A stretch of 64,000 bases of DNA, taken from positions 62,001 through 126,000 of the forward strand of contig JALKBU010000009.1 in NCBI GenBank assembly GCA_023091735.1, given 5' to 3'. Positions 9,749-20,036 of the stretch are shown in pieces. The position numbers were made by a program, and so were the translations under genes. Source of the DNA: Trichomonas tenax. Its lineage: Eukaryota > Parabasalia > Trichomonadida > Trichomonadidae. The first letter of the stretch is position 1, and each line of letters opens with the position of its first letter. A model generated the notes under the pieces. The model saw only the letters and a list, made by a program, of their open reading frames with translations, searched no databases and was not told the DNA's origin.

Positions 9749-10822
9749 ATGTCGAGAAACTCGCCGCAAGCGCCGATTGCCAGTGTCTGCGCACGCCTTA
9801 ATGACTTCCCAAATATCTCAATGGGAACAAAAACCGCTGAATACAAACTCGAAACACTACGTCAGCCTTTACATTTGACACCAGCATTTCCAGATCACTC
9901 ATTCTTATCGACGACGCAGCTCTGCACGTGGTACTCTGGCGTAGAAATGTCCATCGCGACGCAAGCAAACAATCTTCGCTTCCAAACTATAAAAGAGGCC
10001 GTAATTTACGTTGTCGTTGCACTCAATCGAACAGAAATTTACAGATCTAAGTCAACAAATCCAGTCGACATTATGCCTCAAAAGAGTTTATCGCACGTAT
10101 TCAAAGCTACATCTCCTGTTAGCGGAGATTTGCTCATTAGAACGACATTGAAAGGAATGTTCAACTCACAGTCATTTGAAGTTGTGAGCAACTTAGTCGT
10201 GAAGATTATTCCTTCATTTAACATCCAAACAAGAACAAGCAATACGCAAATTGTCGAAGTTAAAATGCGAAACGATCTTCCAATCGGCACCAGCAATATT
10301 TCTCTTTCTGGCTCCAATGGAGAAAAGATGTTTGTCACAGATAGAATGGAATCTGGAAATGTTTACTGCGGCATTATTAAAATGGTTGGAGTTTCGAAGG
10401 ATGTTACCATTCATTTCGATCTTCCTTCATGCAATAACTGCGTCCAGAGAGCAAACATCAGCTTAGCTCCGAGCGAAGCTCATTATCCATTAGATTTCGA
10501 ATTTTTAGATGTTCCACAGTCATATAAATGCTTCAAGCCATTCAAATCGATCATTAAAATTACAAATCGCGAAAAAGTCACACTTTCTGGAAAAGCTGAT
10601 ATTCTCACTGAAGGACAAGGAATTTATCCATTTGGTACTACACAGTTTGAAATAATTAAATTAGAGCCCGGAAAATCTGTTGAGATTCCGCTTCAATTCG
10701 TTGGAATGATTCCAGGTGAACAAAATATTCCGACAATTAGTTTTACTATTTCACCTCTTCCACCTTTCAAGATTTCTCCATCATGTGGTGTCATTCTTAT
10801 TGGTACAGGAGACCTTGATTAA
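9749..10822 (+). CDS. TRAPPC13-like (DUF974-type) trafficking protein
   Basis: 357 residues with no membrane span or signal peptide. It is almost all beta-strand: an N-terminal sandwich (about 40-180), a middle domain with 'VEVKMRNDLP' and a C-terminal sandwich with 'IKITNREKVTLSGKADI' and 'PGKSVEIPLQFVGMIPGEQNI', which resemble immunoglobulin-like trafficking domains. The order and length fit TRAPPC13, an accessory subunit of the TRAPP complex that tethers Golgi and autophagy vesicles. Identification rests on overall pattern only; another arrestin or Ig-like trafficking subunit is possible. Confidence 0.4.
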   Translation: MSRNSPQAPIASVCARLNDFPNISMGTKTAEYKLETLRQPLHLTPAFPDHSFLSTTQLCTWYSGVEMSIATQANNLRFQTIKEAVIYVVVALNRTEIYRSKSTNPVDIMPQKSLSHVFKATSPVSGDLLIRTTLKGMFNSQSFEVVSNLVVKIIPSFNIQTRTSNTQIVEVKMRNDLPIGTSNISLSGSNGEKMFVTDRMESGNVYCGIIKMVGVSKDVTIHFDLPSCNNCVQRANISLAPSEAHYPLDFEFLDVPQSYKCFKPFKSIIKITNREKVTLSGKADILTEGQGIYPFGTTQFEIIKLEPGKSVEIPLQFVGMIPGEQNIPTISFTISPLPPFKISPSCGVILIGTGDLD

Positions 10823-11130
10823 TATATATTATATTTTTATTGATTATGCCTTAAACTGTAATAAATCCTTGAAAGCTTGTATTTTTCTTGGAAGCCATTA
10901 ATCAAATCGTGTTTATAATAGGAAATTAAATTTTTCAAATAATTTTATCTTAGTCAATTTATTAGTTTAATGAGATAATAGTAAAGCACTATCAATTGAC
11001 ATCCTAAAATATTATGTGTTGTTGGTTCAAGGCGATGATTTATTGAGAAAAATGAGATAGACATAATAAGGTTATTGTAAAAAGTTATGGAATATTCTTG
11101 GAAATCGATTTTTTATCTAAAATAATGTAA
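10823..11130. other. Short intergenic stretch before the tRNA
   Basis: 308 AT-rich bases between the 3' end of the 9749 gene and the tRNA gene; no ORF, repeat or structured element seen. Confidence 0.4.
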
Positions 11131-11212
11131 GGTACTATGCCCGAGTGGTCTAAGGGGGTGGATTCAAGTCCCACTATCGAGAGATGCCTGGGTTCGAACC
11201 CCAGTGGTACCA
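11131..11212 (+). tRNA. tRNA-Leu (anticodon CAA)
   Basis: A class II tRNA can be folded by eye. The acceptor pairs GGTACTA with TGGTACC (one T-G pair), with discriminator A at 11212. The D arm is CCC/GGG. The anticodon arm is GTGGA-TTCAAGT-CCCAC (one A-C mismatch at the loop end), giving anticodon CAA after U33. The variable arm is long, with stem ATC/GAT, and the T arm is CTGGG-TTCGAAC-CCCAG, perfect. The B box GGTTCGAAC is present, there is no intron and no encoded CCA. It reads the UUG leucine codon. Confidence 0.93.
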
Positions 11213-11218
11213 TTTTTT
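11213..11218 (+). terminator. RNA polymerase III terminator of the tRNA
   Basis: A run of six T directly after the tRNA discriminator base, followed by further T runs; this is the usual Pol III stop signal. Confidence 0.8.
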
Positions 11219-11459
11219 CTATTTTTATTTTTCGATTTTACAAAATCCAAAAAAATGATTCTTTTATCAATCCCTATATTGATAAATATATATATATAAA
11301 TCATTGCTATGTGTTTAATTTTTGACAAAAAGAATATGTTTTCATTTTTGCAATACTGAAAAAATTACTATTTTAACCAAATACAAATACCTCAATTTTT
11401 TCTTGCTCCTATATTTTGAAGAGCTGTTTATGTTTATTCTAATTCTGAAATGAAAACAA

Positions 11460-13090
11460 TTATGTATTGATGTGAATATCGAAAATTGAATGTTTCTTTT
11501 ACTGAGCAATCAATAGCAGCAACAATTCTTTTGATTCTAATTGCTCCATGACCTATATATCCATATTCTGTTCCATTATACAGTGAAGGAAACAAATCTC
11601 CTCCACCCGACATAATGATATTTGTAAAGAAATTTCCAGAGTAATGTTTTATCGAATCGAGAAAGGATGAAAAAAAAATAGAAAAATTTAGGGTACTGTC
11701 ATTATAATATTTTAAAAGTGACTAAGATATTGATTTCATATCATGGTGATAATAAAGTTAATTCTTTATTTGAATTCATTAAATTTAGGTTGAAGGAGTT
11801 CATCAAATTTAGCAAATACTGCTTGAATGAGTGGAGGACCAAATGGGAGTGGACTATAACCAGAATTCATGCGCCATCCTTGCAGGGCTCAATTTTGTGG
11901 GAATAATTACTGATCGATTAGAGCATTGATTATTGCTTGTCTGCCTGAAACGACAAAAATGCCATTTGAACGAGTTATCTTAATGATAGCCGCGGTTCTT
12001 GTTGCAGTTCTTGATACATTGTTATCGCCAGCAAATGAAAAACTGTAAAATGCACGTTTAGCAGAAGAAGTATATTTTGCTAATTGGAACCAGATTGCGA
12101 TGGCCCTGCTATCTATAGAGAAACTTGATGCAACCTCATTCGCAATAGACGAGAGATCATTTGTTGTCCAATCTCTAGATGCAAATATTTGGTTTAGCAA
12201 AACCAATAACTACACAGGGATGAAATCACATGAAATGAGCATCCGTTTGTGGGTTATATTGCCATCCCACATCTATGCAAGAAATCGAAACACAAAGACG
12301 CGAAATAATTATGACACTTTTATGTCAATTTGCCACATTTTGTCATTTGACAGTTTAAGAGCATGAGCTAAAAATTCTGACAGCTGGACTCTCCCAGATA
12401 ATTGGTGCTTTTCTTAATGTCTAAAAGCAAAGTCATATGTACAGCATCATGATGTTAATTCAAAACTCACTGTGAATTCATTATCAGATGATTCATATAT
12501 TGTATTTTTCATTAGAATTGATAAACTATAGTTTTTGCATAAATATGAAATAAAGATAAATATTTATATTATTTCGTTCAATTTAGGTAGAAGAAATTCT
12601 TCAATCTTATTATATGCTGCTTGGTCTTACATCAAAATGCTCAAAGCAGTAACTCATCAAGAATAGGGTGATCGTTGGTGATCAATCACTGCATTGATTA
12701 TTCCTGTAACGACAAAAGCACTATTTGAACATGTTACCTTAATAGCTGCTGATCTTGATGCAACTCTTGATCCACTGTTTTCTTCAGCAAATGAATACTT
12801 ATGGAAAGCTCTTTTCGATGTGGAAGTAAATTGTGCGTTTTTGAACCAATTTTTACTGCATTTCTATCGATAGAGGAACTTGAAGCAACATCATTAACCA
12901 CAGAAGAAAGATCACTTGTCGTCCAATCTCCATATACAGACTTAATTATTGGTTTCAAAAAACCAATGACTATACATGGATGAAATCTCATGCAGTGGGC
13001 TTCTACTTGCGGGTTATATTACCATTCCACATTTTGGTATATATGCAAGAGATCGAAACCCAAAGGAGAGCAAATATTTTTTGTCAATTG
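11460..13090 (-). pseudogene. Tandemly duplicated, decayed protein gene
   Basis: Two related minus-strand segments, about 11787-12310 and 12583-13075, share translated blocks: 'DWTTNDLSSIANEVASS' against 'DWTTSDLSSVVNDVASS', then 'KRAFYSFSFAGDN' against 'KRAFHKYSFAEEN'. In the right copy these blocks are split over two frames by a frameshift near 12840, and both copies have stops around them. Further left, at about 11464-11640, the minus strand reads 'GGGDLFPSLYNGTEYGYIGH', like the end of an ALK/LTK-type Gly-rich domain found in trichomonad surface proteins. The family of the duplicated unit is unknown to me. None of the frames can make a complete product. Confidence 0.6.
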
Positions 13091-13401
13091 CTTGACTTGA
13101 TTGAACTCAACGATTTCTTGTATATCATTGCGTTATCTTATAGTAATCTTTCAATGAAGTCTTCTTTTGTTATCCTTACATAAATCGTTTATTGAGAGTA
13201 AATCATTATCTCCAAAAATGTTGAATATTCAAATATAGTTAAACCAATCAAACTCTCTATCATTAATATATCAATCAATCAAACTCTCTATTATCAATCT
13301 TTTAATCAACTCTAGAATTTAAATTTTTCTGTTAAAACATTAAAAATATTCATGCGCTAAATAATATGATGTAAATTAGAAAAGATGTACTAGAATTTAT
13401 T

Positions 13402-14844
13402 TTAAAACTGATCAAAGAAACTTTCCTCATCATCCTTCTTGGCTGGCTCTGCTGGAGCAGCTAAAGATGGTGCTGGTGACTCTGTGTTAAGATCTGGAGT
13501 AATGATGTCTTCGTCATCATCACCGATGTTTGGAAGGCCTTCGTCATCATCGATGTTTGGAAGGCCTTCGTCATCATCGAAATTAGGAAGTCCTTCATCT
13601 TCGTCGTCATTAGCAAAGCCAACATTTGGAACATCCTCGGCCTGCTTTTCCTCAACAACGACCTCTTCTGCGGCTGGTTCTGGCTTTTCCTCTGCCTTTG
13701 CTGTCTCTTCAACCTTAACTTCTTCCTTCTGTTCTGTTTCCTGTGGCTTTGTCTCTTCTTCCTTGACTTCTTCCTGTGCTTCGACCTTATTTTCCTCGAC
13801 CTGTGGCTCTGGCTGCTTAGCTTCAGCGGCCTCTTCCTTATCTGGCTCTGCAGCAGCCTCTGGTTTAGCTTCTTCGTTATTTTCTTCTTCATCATCGCCC
13901 AAGTTGCTCAAGAAGGCGTTGATTGCGTCCATTGGTGGATCCTCGTCATCATCTTCGTCGGAGTTAACTTCAACTTCGACTGTTTTCACTGGTGATGGCG
14001 CTGGTTTCTCATCATCTTCTGAATCTTGGAGTAATTGCTCGATAGAGAGCTCAGACAAGTCCTGATTATTCTCCTCCTCTGGCTTGGCCTTTTCTGGCTT
14101 CTCCTCACTCTTAACTGGCGAAGAAACTAGAGAACTTTCGAATTCTTTGACTGGTGTTCCCATTGGATCGTCAACCTGTTCGTTCTTGTTCGCTTGTGGT
14201 GTTGATGGTGTTGATTTCTTCAATGGCGATGTTTTGACAACTAACGGTTTCAATTTACGATGAATAACTTTTGTTGATGATAATGTCTCGTCCACTGGGA
14301 ATTTTTCTTGACGTTGTGGGAGTAATGAGTCTAATCCTGGCAATGGGCGATAGATTTTTTCGACTTTATAAACAACTTTACGTTTTTGTGTGAGTGTGTT
14401 GAAAAGTCTTATTGGCTGAACTGAGGTGATGATCCAACCCTCAATCAATGGGTTGAAAAGCAATTCTCTCAATTCGACTGCGAGTTTCGCTTCATTTCTG
14501 AGGACATTCTTCTTATTAACGCGTGATATTCCTTCACCGAATACGATTGCCGCCATTAATTGGACGTGTTGGTACATAGAAAGTGGAGTATGATCCATTT
14601 GAAGCACTCTGAGGCTTGGAAGAGCCAAAGCGCCAAGAAATGACTTTATTTCGGTATCACTGATATTGAGAGTATGGACTTCTGGCATTTCAACCATTCC
14701 TTCGAAAGATTGAATTGGATTTTTGGAAACGTCGACAGTAGTAACGGTCTCTGCGTGCATTACCTTGGGAAACTGCGTGAGCTTGGCATCGCAGCGCGTG
14801 AAAAGTTGAATTTTGGACGGTGCTGTCGTATAGATTACGCTCAT
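13402..14844 (-). CDS. Leucine-rich-repeat protein with long acidic C-terminal tail
   Basis: 480 residues. Residues about 1-110 form a short LRR domain (VTTVDVSKNPIQSF, VHTLNISDTEIKSF, LRVLQMDHTPLSMY) with a cap region to about 170. From about 220 the protein is low-complexity, dominated by Glu, Asp, Lys, Pro and Ala, with three near-identical copies of 'DDEGLPN(F/I)D' (bases about 13512-13595). No signal peptide or membrane span is seen. It may be a cytoplasmic or nuclear scaffold whose LRRs bind a partner while the tail is disordered. I do not recognise the family. Confidence 0.8.
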   Translation of the reverse strand: MSVIYTTAPSKIQLFTRCDAKLTQFPKVMHAETVTTVDVSKNPIQSFEGMVEMPEVHTLNISDTEIKSFLGALALPSLRVLQMDHTPLSMYQHVQLMAAIVFGEGISRVNKKNVLRNEAKLAVELRELLFNPLIEGWIITSVQPIRLFNTLTQKRKVVYKVEKIYRPLPGLDSLLPQRQEKFPVDETLSSTKVIHRKLKPLVVKTSPLKKSTPSTPQANKNEQVDDPMGTPVKEFESSLVSSPVKSEEKPEKAKPEEENNQDLSELSIEQLLQDSEDDEKPAPSPVKTVEVEVNSDEDDDEDPPMDAINAFLSNLGDDEEENNEEAKPEAAAEPDKEEAAEAKQPEPQVEENKVEAQEEVKEEETKPQETEQKEEVKVEETAKAEEKPEPAAEEVVVEEKQAEDVPNVGFANDDEDEGLPNFDDDEGLPNIDDDEGLPNIGDDDEDIITPDLNTESPAPSLAAPAEPAKKDDEESFFDQF

Positions 14845-15048
14845 TTAAAAAAATCGGTTTTATCATGTTTTTAAGAAATTTATTATCAATTTTTCTCCTT
14901 TTTCGAATGTCCCTTTGAGTGGAGTTTATAATTGACCGACCAAAATCTTCAGACTTCGCTTTGTTTATCAAAATATCGCTTAGTCAAACAAAATTTTGCT
15001 ATGTTTGGAATACTGAGATTTGATGAATTCAAAAAATAATAATAAACT
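14845..15048. other. Divergent promoter region left of the tandem array
   Basis: About 200 AT-rich bases upstream of the acidic LRR gene; no motif array found. Confidence 0.3.
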
Positions 15049-15537
15049 GGAAAATAATTTTTTTTTGTTATGAAATTCAAAATTCTCTTAAATATGGTAT
15101 CTGTATTATAAGGAGATTCCAAAAGCACAACAAAAAATGAGAAAATTAAAAATATTGTTATTTTCACAAAATTACCTGAAATATTGATGTTACATCATAT
15201 GAATAATCTAAATTTCATGTTAAAATTGGAAAACAATTTTTTCAAAATAAATTCTCTAATTTCTTTGATATTTAGCATATCTATAATATTGTAAGTCTAA
15301 AAATCAGATTTAGAATGGAAAATAAATTTTCACAAATAAACATTAAAAATTCTTTAATAATTAGTGTTTCCATGCTACGTCAAATGTAAAAATCAAATTA
15401 AAAACGGAAAATAAAATTATTTAATATAAAAATCCAAAATTTGATGATAATTAGCGTTTCTGGAATGAGTTAAATCCAAATTTAAAAGGAAAACATGGAA
15501 GTCAATTTTTTTGTAAAATGACGGTTTATCAAAAAAA
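15049..15537. repeat. Degenerate ~89-bp tandem repeat
   Basis: A unit beginning GGAAAA(T/C)AA followed by a T-rich and then 'AAAATTC...ATTAG.GTTTC' part recurs. Unit starts are at about 15049, 15138, 15228, 15317 and 15406, with a partial unit at 15488; intervals are 89, 90, 89, 89 and 82 bases. Units have diverged strongly. The array runs to within 50 bases of the DM10 gene start and fills the space between it and the divergent LRR gene. Confidence 0.65.
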
Positions 15538-16086
15538 ATGGACGGCGAAGCAAAAGTCACATTCCAGTCTAGATTAATTACATCAAACCAGGAGGACAAG
15601 CAGCGCGTCTTCCTTCTGACATATTTCGTGAATAACAAAGAAGTTTCCATCCAAGAAGGCAGATCTCCTTTCACATCACAAGCACATCCATACTATTCAC
15701 GCGGTAAAATCACAAACCCAGCGACACAGACATCTTACGATCCAAAGGATTTCTATGTTGGTTCCACAATCACAGCCCTCGGCCGCAAATTCTACTTAAC
15801 AAACGCATCCCAAGCAACACTTGAGTTCATGGAGCTCCACTGCGATATCTTCCCAATGTGCGATCTTAACAATGCTGTTGACTATATCAAAGAGACAGGC
15901 AAAGCTCAAAATATTAAATCTGCTCTTGCAGCAAGAGACGATAAAAGGAGAGGAGTTATCCCAGTCCAGCTTGCACAAGAGGTCTTAGATAGCGCGCGTG
16001 TTGAGCCTCAGTTTGTTCTGACGATCTTACGCAGATTCGATGAAAAGGGAATGTTCGATTATGGCACTTTGGTTAATTATTTATAA
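15538..16086 (+). CDS. DM10-domain protein (axonemal EFHC/Rib72-like fragment)
   Basis: 182 residues. Residues 8-100 match the DM10 domain: 'RVFLLTYFVNNKEVSIQEGR', then SPF, 'YYSRGKI', 'DPKDFYVGSTITALGRKFYL'. In EFHC1, Rib72 and NME7, DM10 domains bind inside doublet microtubules. The C-terminal 60 residues are helical and EF-hand-like in layout (FDEKGMFDYGTLVNYL) but lack clear calcium ligands. A flagellar doublet role is inferred. The upstream ATG at 15518 is out of frame, so 15538 is the start. It is much shorter than multi-DM10 family members. Confidence 0.75.
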   Translation: MDGEAKVTFQSRLITSNQEDKQRVFLLTYFVNNKEVSIQEGRSPFTSQAHPYYSRGKITNPATQTSYDPKDFYVGSTITALGRKFYLTNASQATLEFMELHCDIFPMCDLNNAVDYIKETGKAQNIKSALAARDDKRRGVIPVQLAQEVLDSARVEPQFVLTILRRFDEKGMFDYGTLVNYL

Positions 16087-16134
16087 AACTAAAATAACTA
16101 AATTTGTAAAAACAACAAACTCTTTAAACAAAAT

Positions 16135-17097
16135 TTATATTTCAAAATTGAATTCGGATCCAAAAAACGAATCTGGATCGAATTCATCTTCGTGGTGGAA
16201 TCTAATAGGGTCCTCAAATATTGATTTCTGCTCGCTATCCTGATGATCATCATCTCCCAGATTCGTGTCATCTATCGCGAAGAAATTCTGCTGGTGGGAG
16301 TTGATTCCCATGATCTGAGGGATGGGGATGAAGTTTCTAGGTGGAGGTGGTGGTGGTGGAGGAGGTACATACGCATTGAATTGTGGGAAAGATTGTGGTT
16401 GATGAGATGGAAATGTTCTTCGCGACGGGAGTATCCCGTACTTCGCTCTCGAGAGATGTAAAAAGACATCGGTACGACGCGATAACTCTCTTGATATTGA
16501 ACGACGTGTTATGAGTTTTCCAGCAACACTGGAAAGACACAAATATCTGTGTATTTCTTCGACAGTTGCTCCCTCTTGAAAAGGTTCAAAGGCAGATAAG
16601 ATGGCATGGCATAAATTATCGAAGTCTTTTCGTAGCGGAAGAGGCTGATTTATGAACCACCACGTTCCGTTCTCGTGTTGAACGAATTCATCTTGATGCT
16701 CTGATAAAAATCTGTCGAATAAAGGCTTATGTGCACCTGTTAAATCTGTTGTTTCTACAAATTGTTCTGTTGTCATTGGTCCTTTGGATGTAAGCATTTG
16801 TTCAATCGATGCTGCGATAGCTCCATCGCTAATAAAAGTTGGATTATTGGGTCGAATCGCCCACAAGCACGTTCTCGGCGGACCTGCCCTAACAAACAGA
16901 TCCGAACTCGACAAGGTGCTGGAAATTCGACGGCGCGCGATTGTTGAGCAAGGAATTAATCCTTGAGTTTTTGAATTTACGAAAAGGTCCGGTTTCGACA
17001 ATACCTCGCATATCTTGTCCAAACTCAGCAATGAGGTTTGCTCCTGGCGAAAGGCAAACGAGATTGCATCGCATAATGTATCGAAAGTATATTCCAT
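16135..17097 (-). CDS. Protein with duplicated winged-helix-like module and poly-proline linker
   Basis: 320 residues. Two related modules are visible at about 1-85 and 155-230. Each starts with 'D(T/N)LC(D/H)AI', continues to a Leu-rich helix with 'RR.IS..LS' and ends in a strand (LWAI / KYGIL). This pattern resembles HARE-HTH or forkhead-type winged helices. They are followed by an uninterrupted run of nine prolines and an acidic Asp/Phe-rich tail (DPDSFFGSEFNFEI). A DNA- or chromatin-binding protein with an acidic activation-type tail is an inference; no family was recognised outright. It is convergent with the DM10 gene, 48 bases away. Confidence 0.6.
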   Translation of the reverse strand: MEYTFDTLCDAISFAFRQEQTSLLSLDKICEVLSKPDLFVNSKTQGLIPCSTIARRRISSTLSSSDLFVRAGPPRTCLWAIRPNNPTFISDGAIAASIEQMLTSKGPMTTEQFVETTDLTGAHKPLFDRFLSEHQDEFVQHENGTWWFINQPLPLRKDFDNLCHAILSAFEPFQEGATVEEIHRYLCLSSVAGKLITRRSISRELSRRTDVFLHLSRAKYGILPSRRTFPSHQPQSFPQFNAYVPPPPPPPPPRNFIPIPQIMGINSHQQNFFAIDDTNLGDDDHQDSEQKSIFEDPIRFHHEDEFDPDSFFGSEFNFEI

Positions 17098-18515
17098 AAA
17101 AAAAATATTTTTTAGGTTATTTACTGAATGATATGATTGTGTTTGTTATATATCTAAAGTGAAATATGATACCTTTAGCGAGCGAAAATCGAAAAATCCG
17201 AAAGCGTGAATTGAATCTTTTTCAATCACATCATTTTTTGTTTTCTGTGTTATTTTGGCACGCAAATGAGAAAGAAAAACCTATGAAATCAAAAAATGAG
17301 GTGATAATTTACATGTATTTAAATCATTACTCGGATCGATTTTCTTGTTGTTCCCTGGTCTCAGAGTGGTCCTGAAGATCCAATTCATTGAGAAAATTGG
17401 TATAAACTACCTAGCAAACATTATTGTCGAATAAACACGCGATTAAATTGTTTTTGTTACAAGAATATGAACGAATCTATTTTAACTTCATTATTATCGA
17501 TTACACGTCATAGGTCATGCTTATGAAGTTGTTCTTAGCACATCTATAAGAGTACGAAATTTGGATGTTGAAGATTTCGACGCAGCCAACGAATTTTCGT
17601 TGGAACTGAACCGAAATAAGTTGATACTTGTTGTGCACTGCCTGTGTTATGATCACATTTATGTTGTTTGTATAAAAAGTCAAATGAGCAATTTGAACAG
17701 TATGAATAAGACTTAATACATGAATATTCAACTGGGTGATGACTGTTTTGATTAATTTCATGATCCATAATGTGATTTATTCAATTTTGGCCATAATGCT
17801 AAATTCAAAAGTGATTATTTTTCGATTTCATTCTAGAACTAGATTGCAAACATAAAATAACAGATATTTCATGATAAAATAAACCGAAGTAGCTCAAAAT
17901 TTAATGAGATAAGAGAATTAATATAAAAATATGTAAATTTTTCACTATTTTAAATTTTGATCGTTCAATTTTATATCAAAACTTGCGATAATCGCTTATT
18001 CGCATGGTTATATAGGCATCTATAGCGTTGTCCATCGTTTTCTTCAGTTAATTACCTCATTTTTAAAGAAATCTTCTTTATTTCTTTGACATCAGTAAAA
18101 TAAATCCCTAAGTCCTCAGACAACAGAAATCTCAGAGGCTACAGACGTTGCTTCTGGGGGAGCATCAGATTATTGACAACAGATTTAAAGATGAAAAAAC
18201 ATTTACATCGGAAACACTAAATTTATCCAATGAATATATAATCACATCGCGATGCAGTACTGATTCCCATAAGTATTTGTGCACAGAATTTCAAATAATT
18301 TTTTGAAAATATCCATTACACCATTTCAAGCCCATACACCCATATATACGAAAAGTGTAAAGACTTTACAACAACATATCGACTCTTGATAATCTCATTT
18401 ATAAAATTACGTTGTATATTAATCGATTGATGTTTTGTATTTGTAAATCATTTCCGTTTGTCGGTATCTGGTTTAGAGAGTGCCGTAAATTTAACTTTTT
18501 TCTAATTTTTTTATT
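17098..18515. other. Gene-poor stretch
   Basis: About 1.4 kb. A small minus-strand frame at 17501-17768 shows no family features. At about 18100-18300 the plus strand reads a short sense-like stretch (QRLQTLLLGEHQIIDNRF) without a start, possibly a gene relic. No RNA gene or strong repeat is seen. Confidence 0.4.
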
Positions 18516-19499
18516 TTAATCCTTCTTTTCCTTGTTCTCTTCTTCCTTCTTCTCCTCAGGCTTTGGATGTGGCTCCTTCCTGAAGATTTCATCACTAGAT
18601 CTTGTTGTGGCTTTCACACCTAGGGCGTTTGCGCATTGTAACTCCATAGCAGCTGCGAATTCATCGACATCAGCGTACTCGCTCTTCTTGTGTGCTGGAA
18701 GGCACTTGACTGTGACGTAGTTGAAAGGCTGAGACATTCCATACCAGAAATACAACAATGTGTTTGGTTCTGTCCAGGCAAACGAGTTCCATCCTTCTGG
18801 AACAAGCATGTTGTATCTGACGAGCATTGGTTGGACCTTGTGCTCACTGAGGAAAGCACCACGGTGGAATTTAAGAAGAATATCACCGTTTGTCAATGTG
18901 CCTTCTGGGAAGATAAGGATTGGTAAGAGTTTGAAGTTGTTTGCGTGCTCAACGATGACCTTTGTCATGCCGCCTGGCATGTCTCTCCTAACATAAATCG
19001 GATCAATGATGTCATAGACCCAGAACATTGGTCCCTCGCCCAAGCTGGCCTTCATGACAACAGAAATGTCGCGTGTGCATGAAATGATCATTGGGTCCTG
19101 GAAAGCTGTGTGATTGCAGATAACGACTCTTGCTTCTGGATCGATATCTCCCTCTCTCTTGATCCAGAGATGGTTGAAGACAACGAACAAGCAGCGGAAG
19201 CCGAGTTGAACAATACGAAGTAATTCTGTCTTATATTGATTTATATCCTTTCCAAGAAGGTATTGGAGGTGGCGGAGAGAGCCAGCGATGAGAAGGCACA
19301 AAAGGAATCCAGCAAAACCAACAATAGCTCTGATCGGGCCTAATGTGACGATAAAACAGACAATTTGGAAAATAATTTGATTTATGCTGTAATAAACGGG
19401 CTTGACTTGGCTGTTGAACTCTTCGTCTGAAATGTCGCTAAGTTTTGTTTGCTCGTGGAACTCTGGATGGTCCTTTGGAACAATAGAAAATATCGACAT
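18516..19499 (-). CDS. PlsC-family membrane acyltransferase (LPCAT/AGPAT-like)
   Basis: 327 residues from the ATG at 19499; the GTG four codons upstream is rejected. Two adjacent hydrophobic segments lie at about 40-75. The acyltransferase blocks are clear: NHTAFQD at 129-135 (the H(X)4D catalytic motif), 'DPIYVRRD' (block II), FPEGT at 197-201 (block III) and a later 'VQPMLVRYN' (block IV). The C terminus is Glu/Lys-rich. It should acylate lysophospholipids at the ER. Closest in layout are LPCAT1/2- and LPEAT-like enzymes. No EF-hands are present, unlike LPCAT1/2. Confidence 0.88.
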   Translation of the reverse strand: MSIFSIVPKDHPEFHEQTKLSDISDEEFNSQVKPVYYSINQIIFQIVCFIVTLGPIRAIVGFAGFLLCLLIAGSLRHLQYLLGKDINQYKTELLRIVQLGFRCLFVVFNHLWIKREGDIDPEARVVICNHTAFQDPMIISCTRDISVVMKASLGEGPMFWVYDIIDPIYVRRDMPGGMTKVIVEHANNFKLLPILIFPEGTLTNGDILLKFHRGAFLSEHKVQPMLVRYNMLVPEGWNSFAWTEPNTLLYFWYGMSQPFNYVTVKCLPAHKKSEYADVDEFAAAMELQCANALGVKATTRSSDEIFRKEPHPKPEEKKEEENKEKKD

Positions 19500-19504
19500 A
19501 AAAA

Positions 19505-19516
19505 TTGTCACATTTT
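19505..19516 (-). promoter_or_regulatory. Start-proximal AAAAGTGNCAA-like motif of the acyltransferase gene
   Basis: On the coding strand this reads AAAATGTGACAA, ending five bases before the ATG. It resembles the element in the same position at 26634, 35585, 37420 and 62236. Confidence 0.35.
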
Positions 19517-20036
19517 ATTTTTGCACCAGAAATATTCTTAAGTCACTCCACACCCTAATTTCATACCTACTTAAGCCTATGATCCCTTTTTTGCCACTCA
19601 CTTATATACATCAATTCCTTTATAGCCCTTAACTTTCAGCTAACAGTTTCAAAATACCAAAAATATGAAAATTATTTCTCAAATTTTTATACTTATTACA
19701 TGCTCATCTTATATTTAATGTCAGTGTATTCCACGTGTTACTTTCAAAATCCCAAAAGAAACAATATTTTGAAATTCAGAATAAATATTAATGTACTGAA
19801 AGGCAAAGATTAACTAAATAATAATCTCTACCACTAAGTTTTATTTACTAGTTCACCAGATTTCAAAATTACAAACTTTTAGTTTTTCTCGAATTATTTT
19901 TCAAAAAACTAAAGCTGGGCTCACGAAAATTAACGTACGAAAAAATTATTTTCGCGTGAAAACATATTAATTATATAGTAAACATGATTAATATCATCCA
20001 TGGAAAAGCTTGTTCGAAGTCTATTGGCCAATTTTG

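Noticed and set aside
13439..14065. Ser-rich 208-codon frame opposite the acidic LRR gene
   Set aside because: It is the antisense shadow of Glu/Asp-rich codons; no independent features.
15796..15978. Minus-strand Cys-rich frame in the DM10 gene
   Set aside because: Shadow of the DM10 coding sequence.
17501..17768. Two overlapping minus-strand frames of 86 and 74 codons
   Set aside because: AT-driven composition, no conserved pattern, no partner frame.
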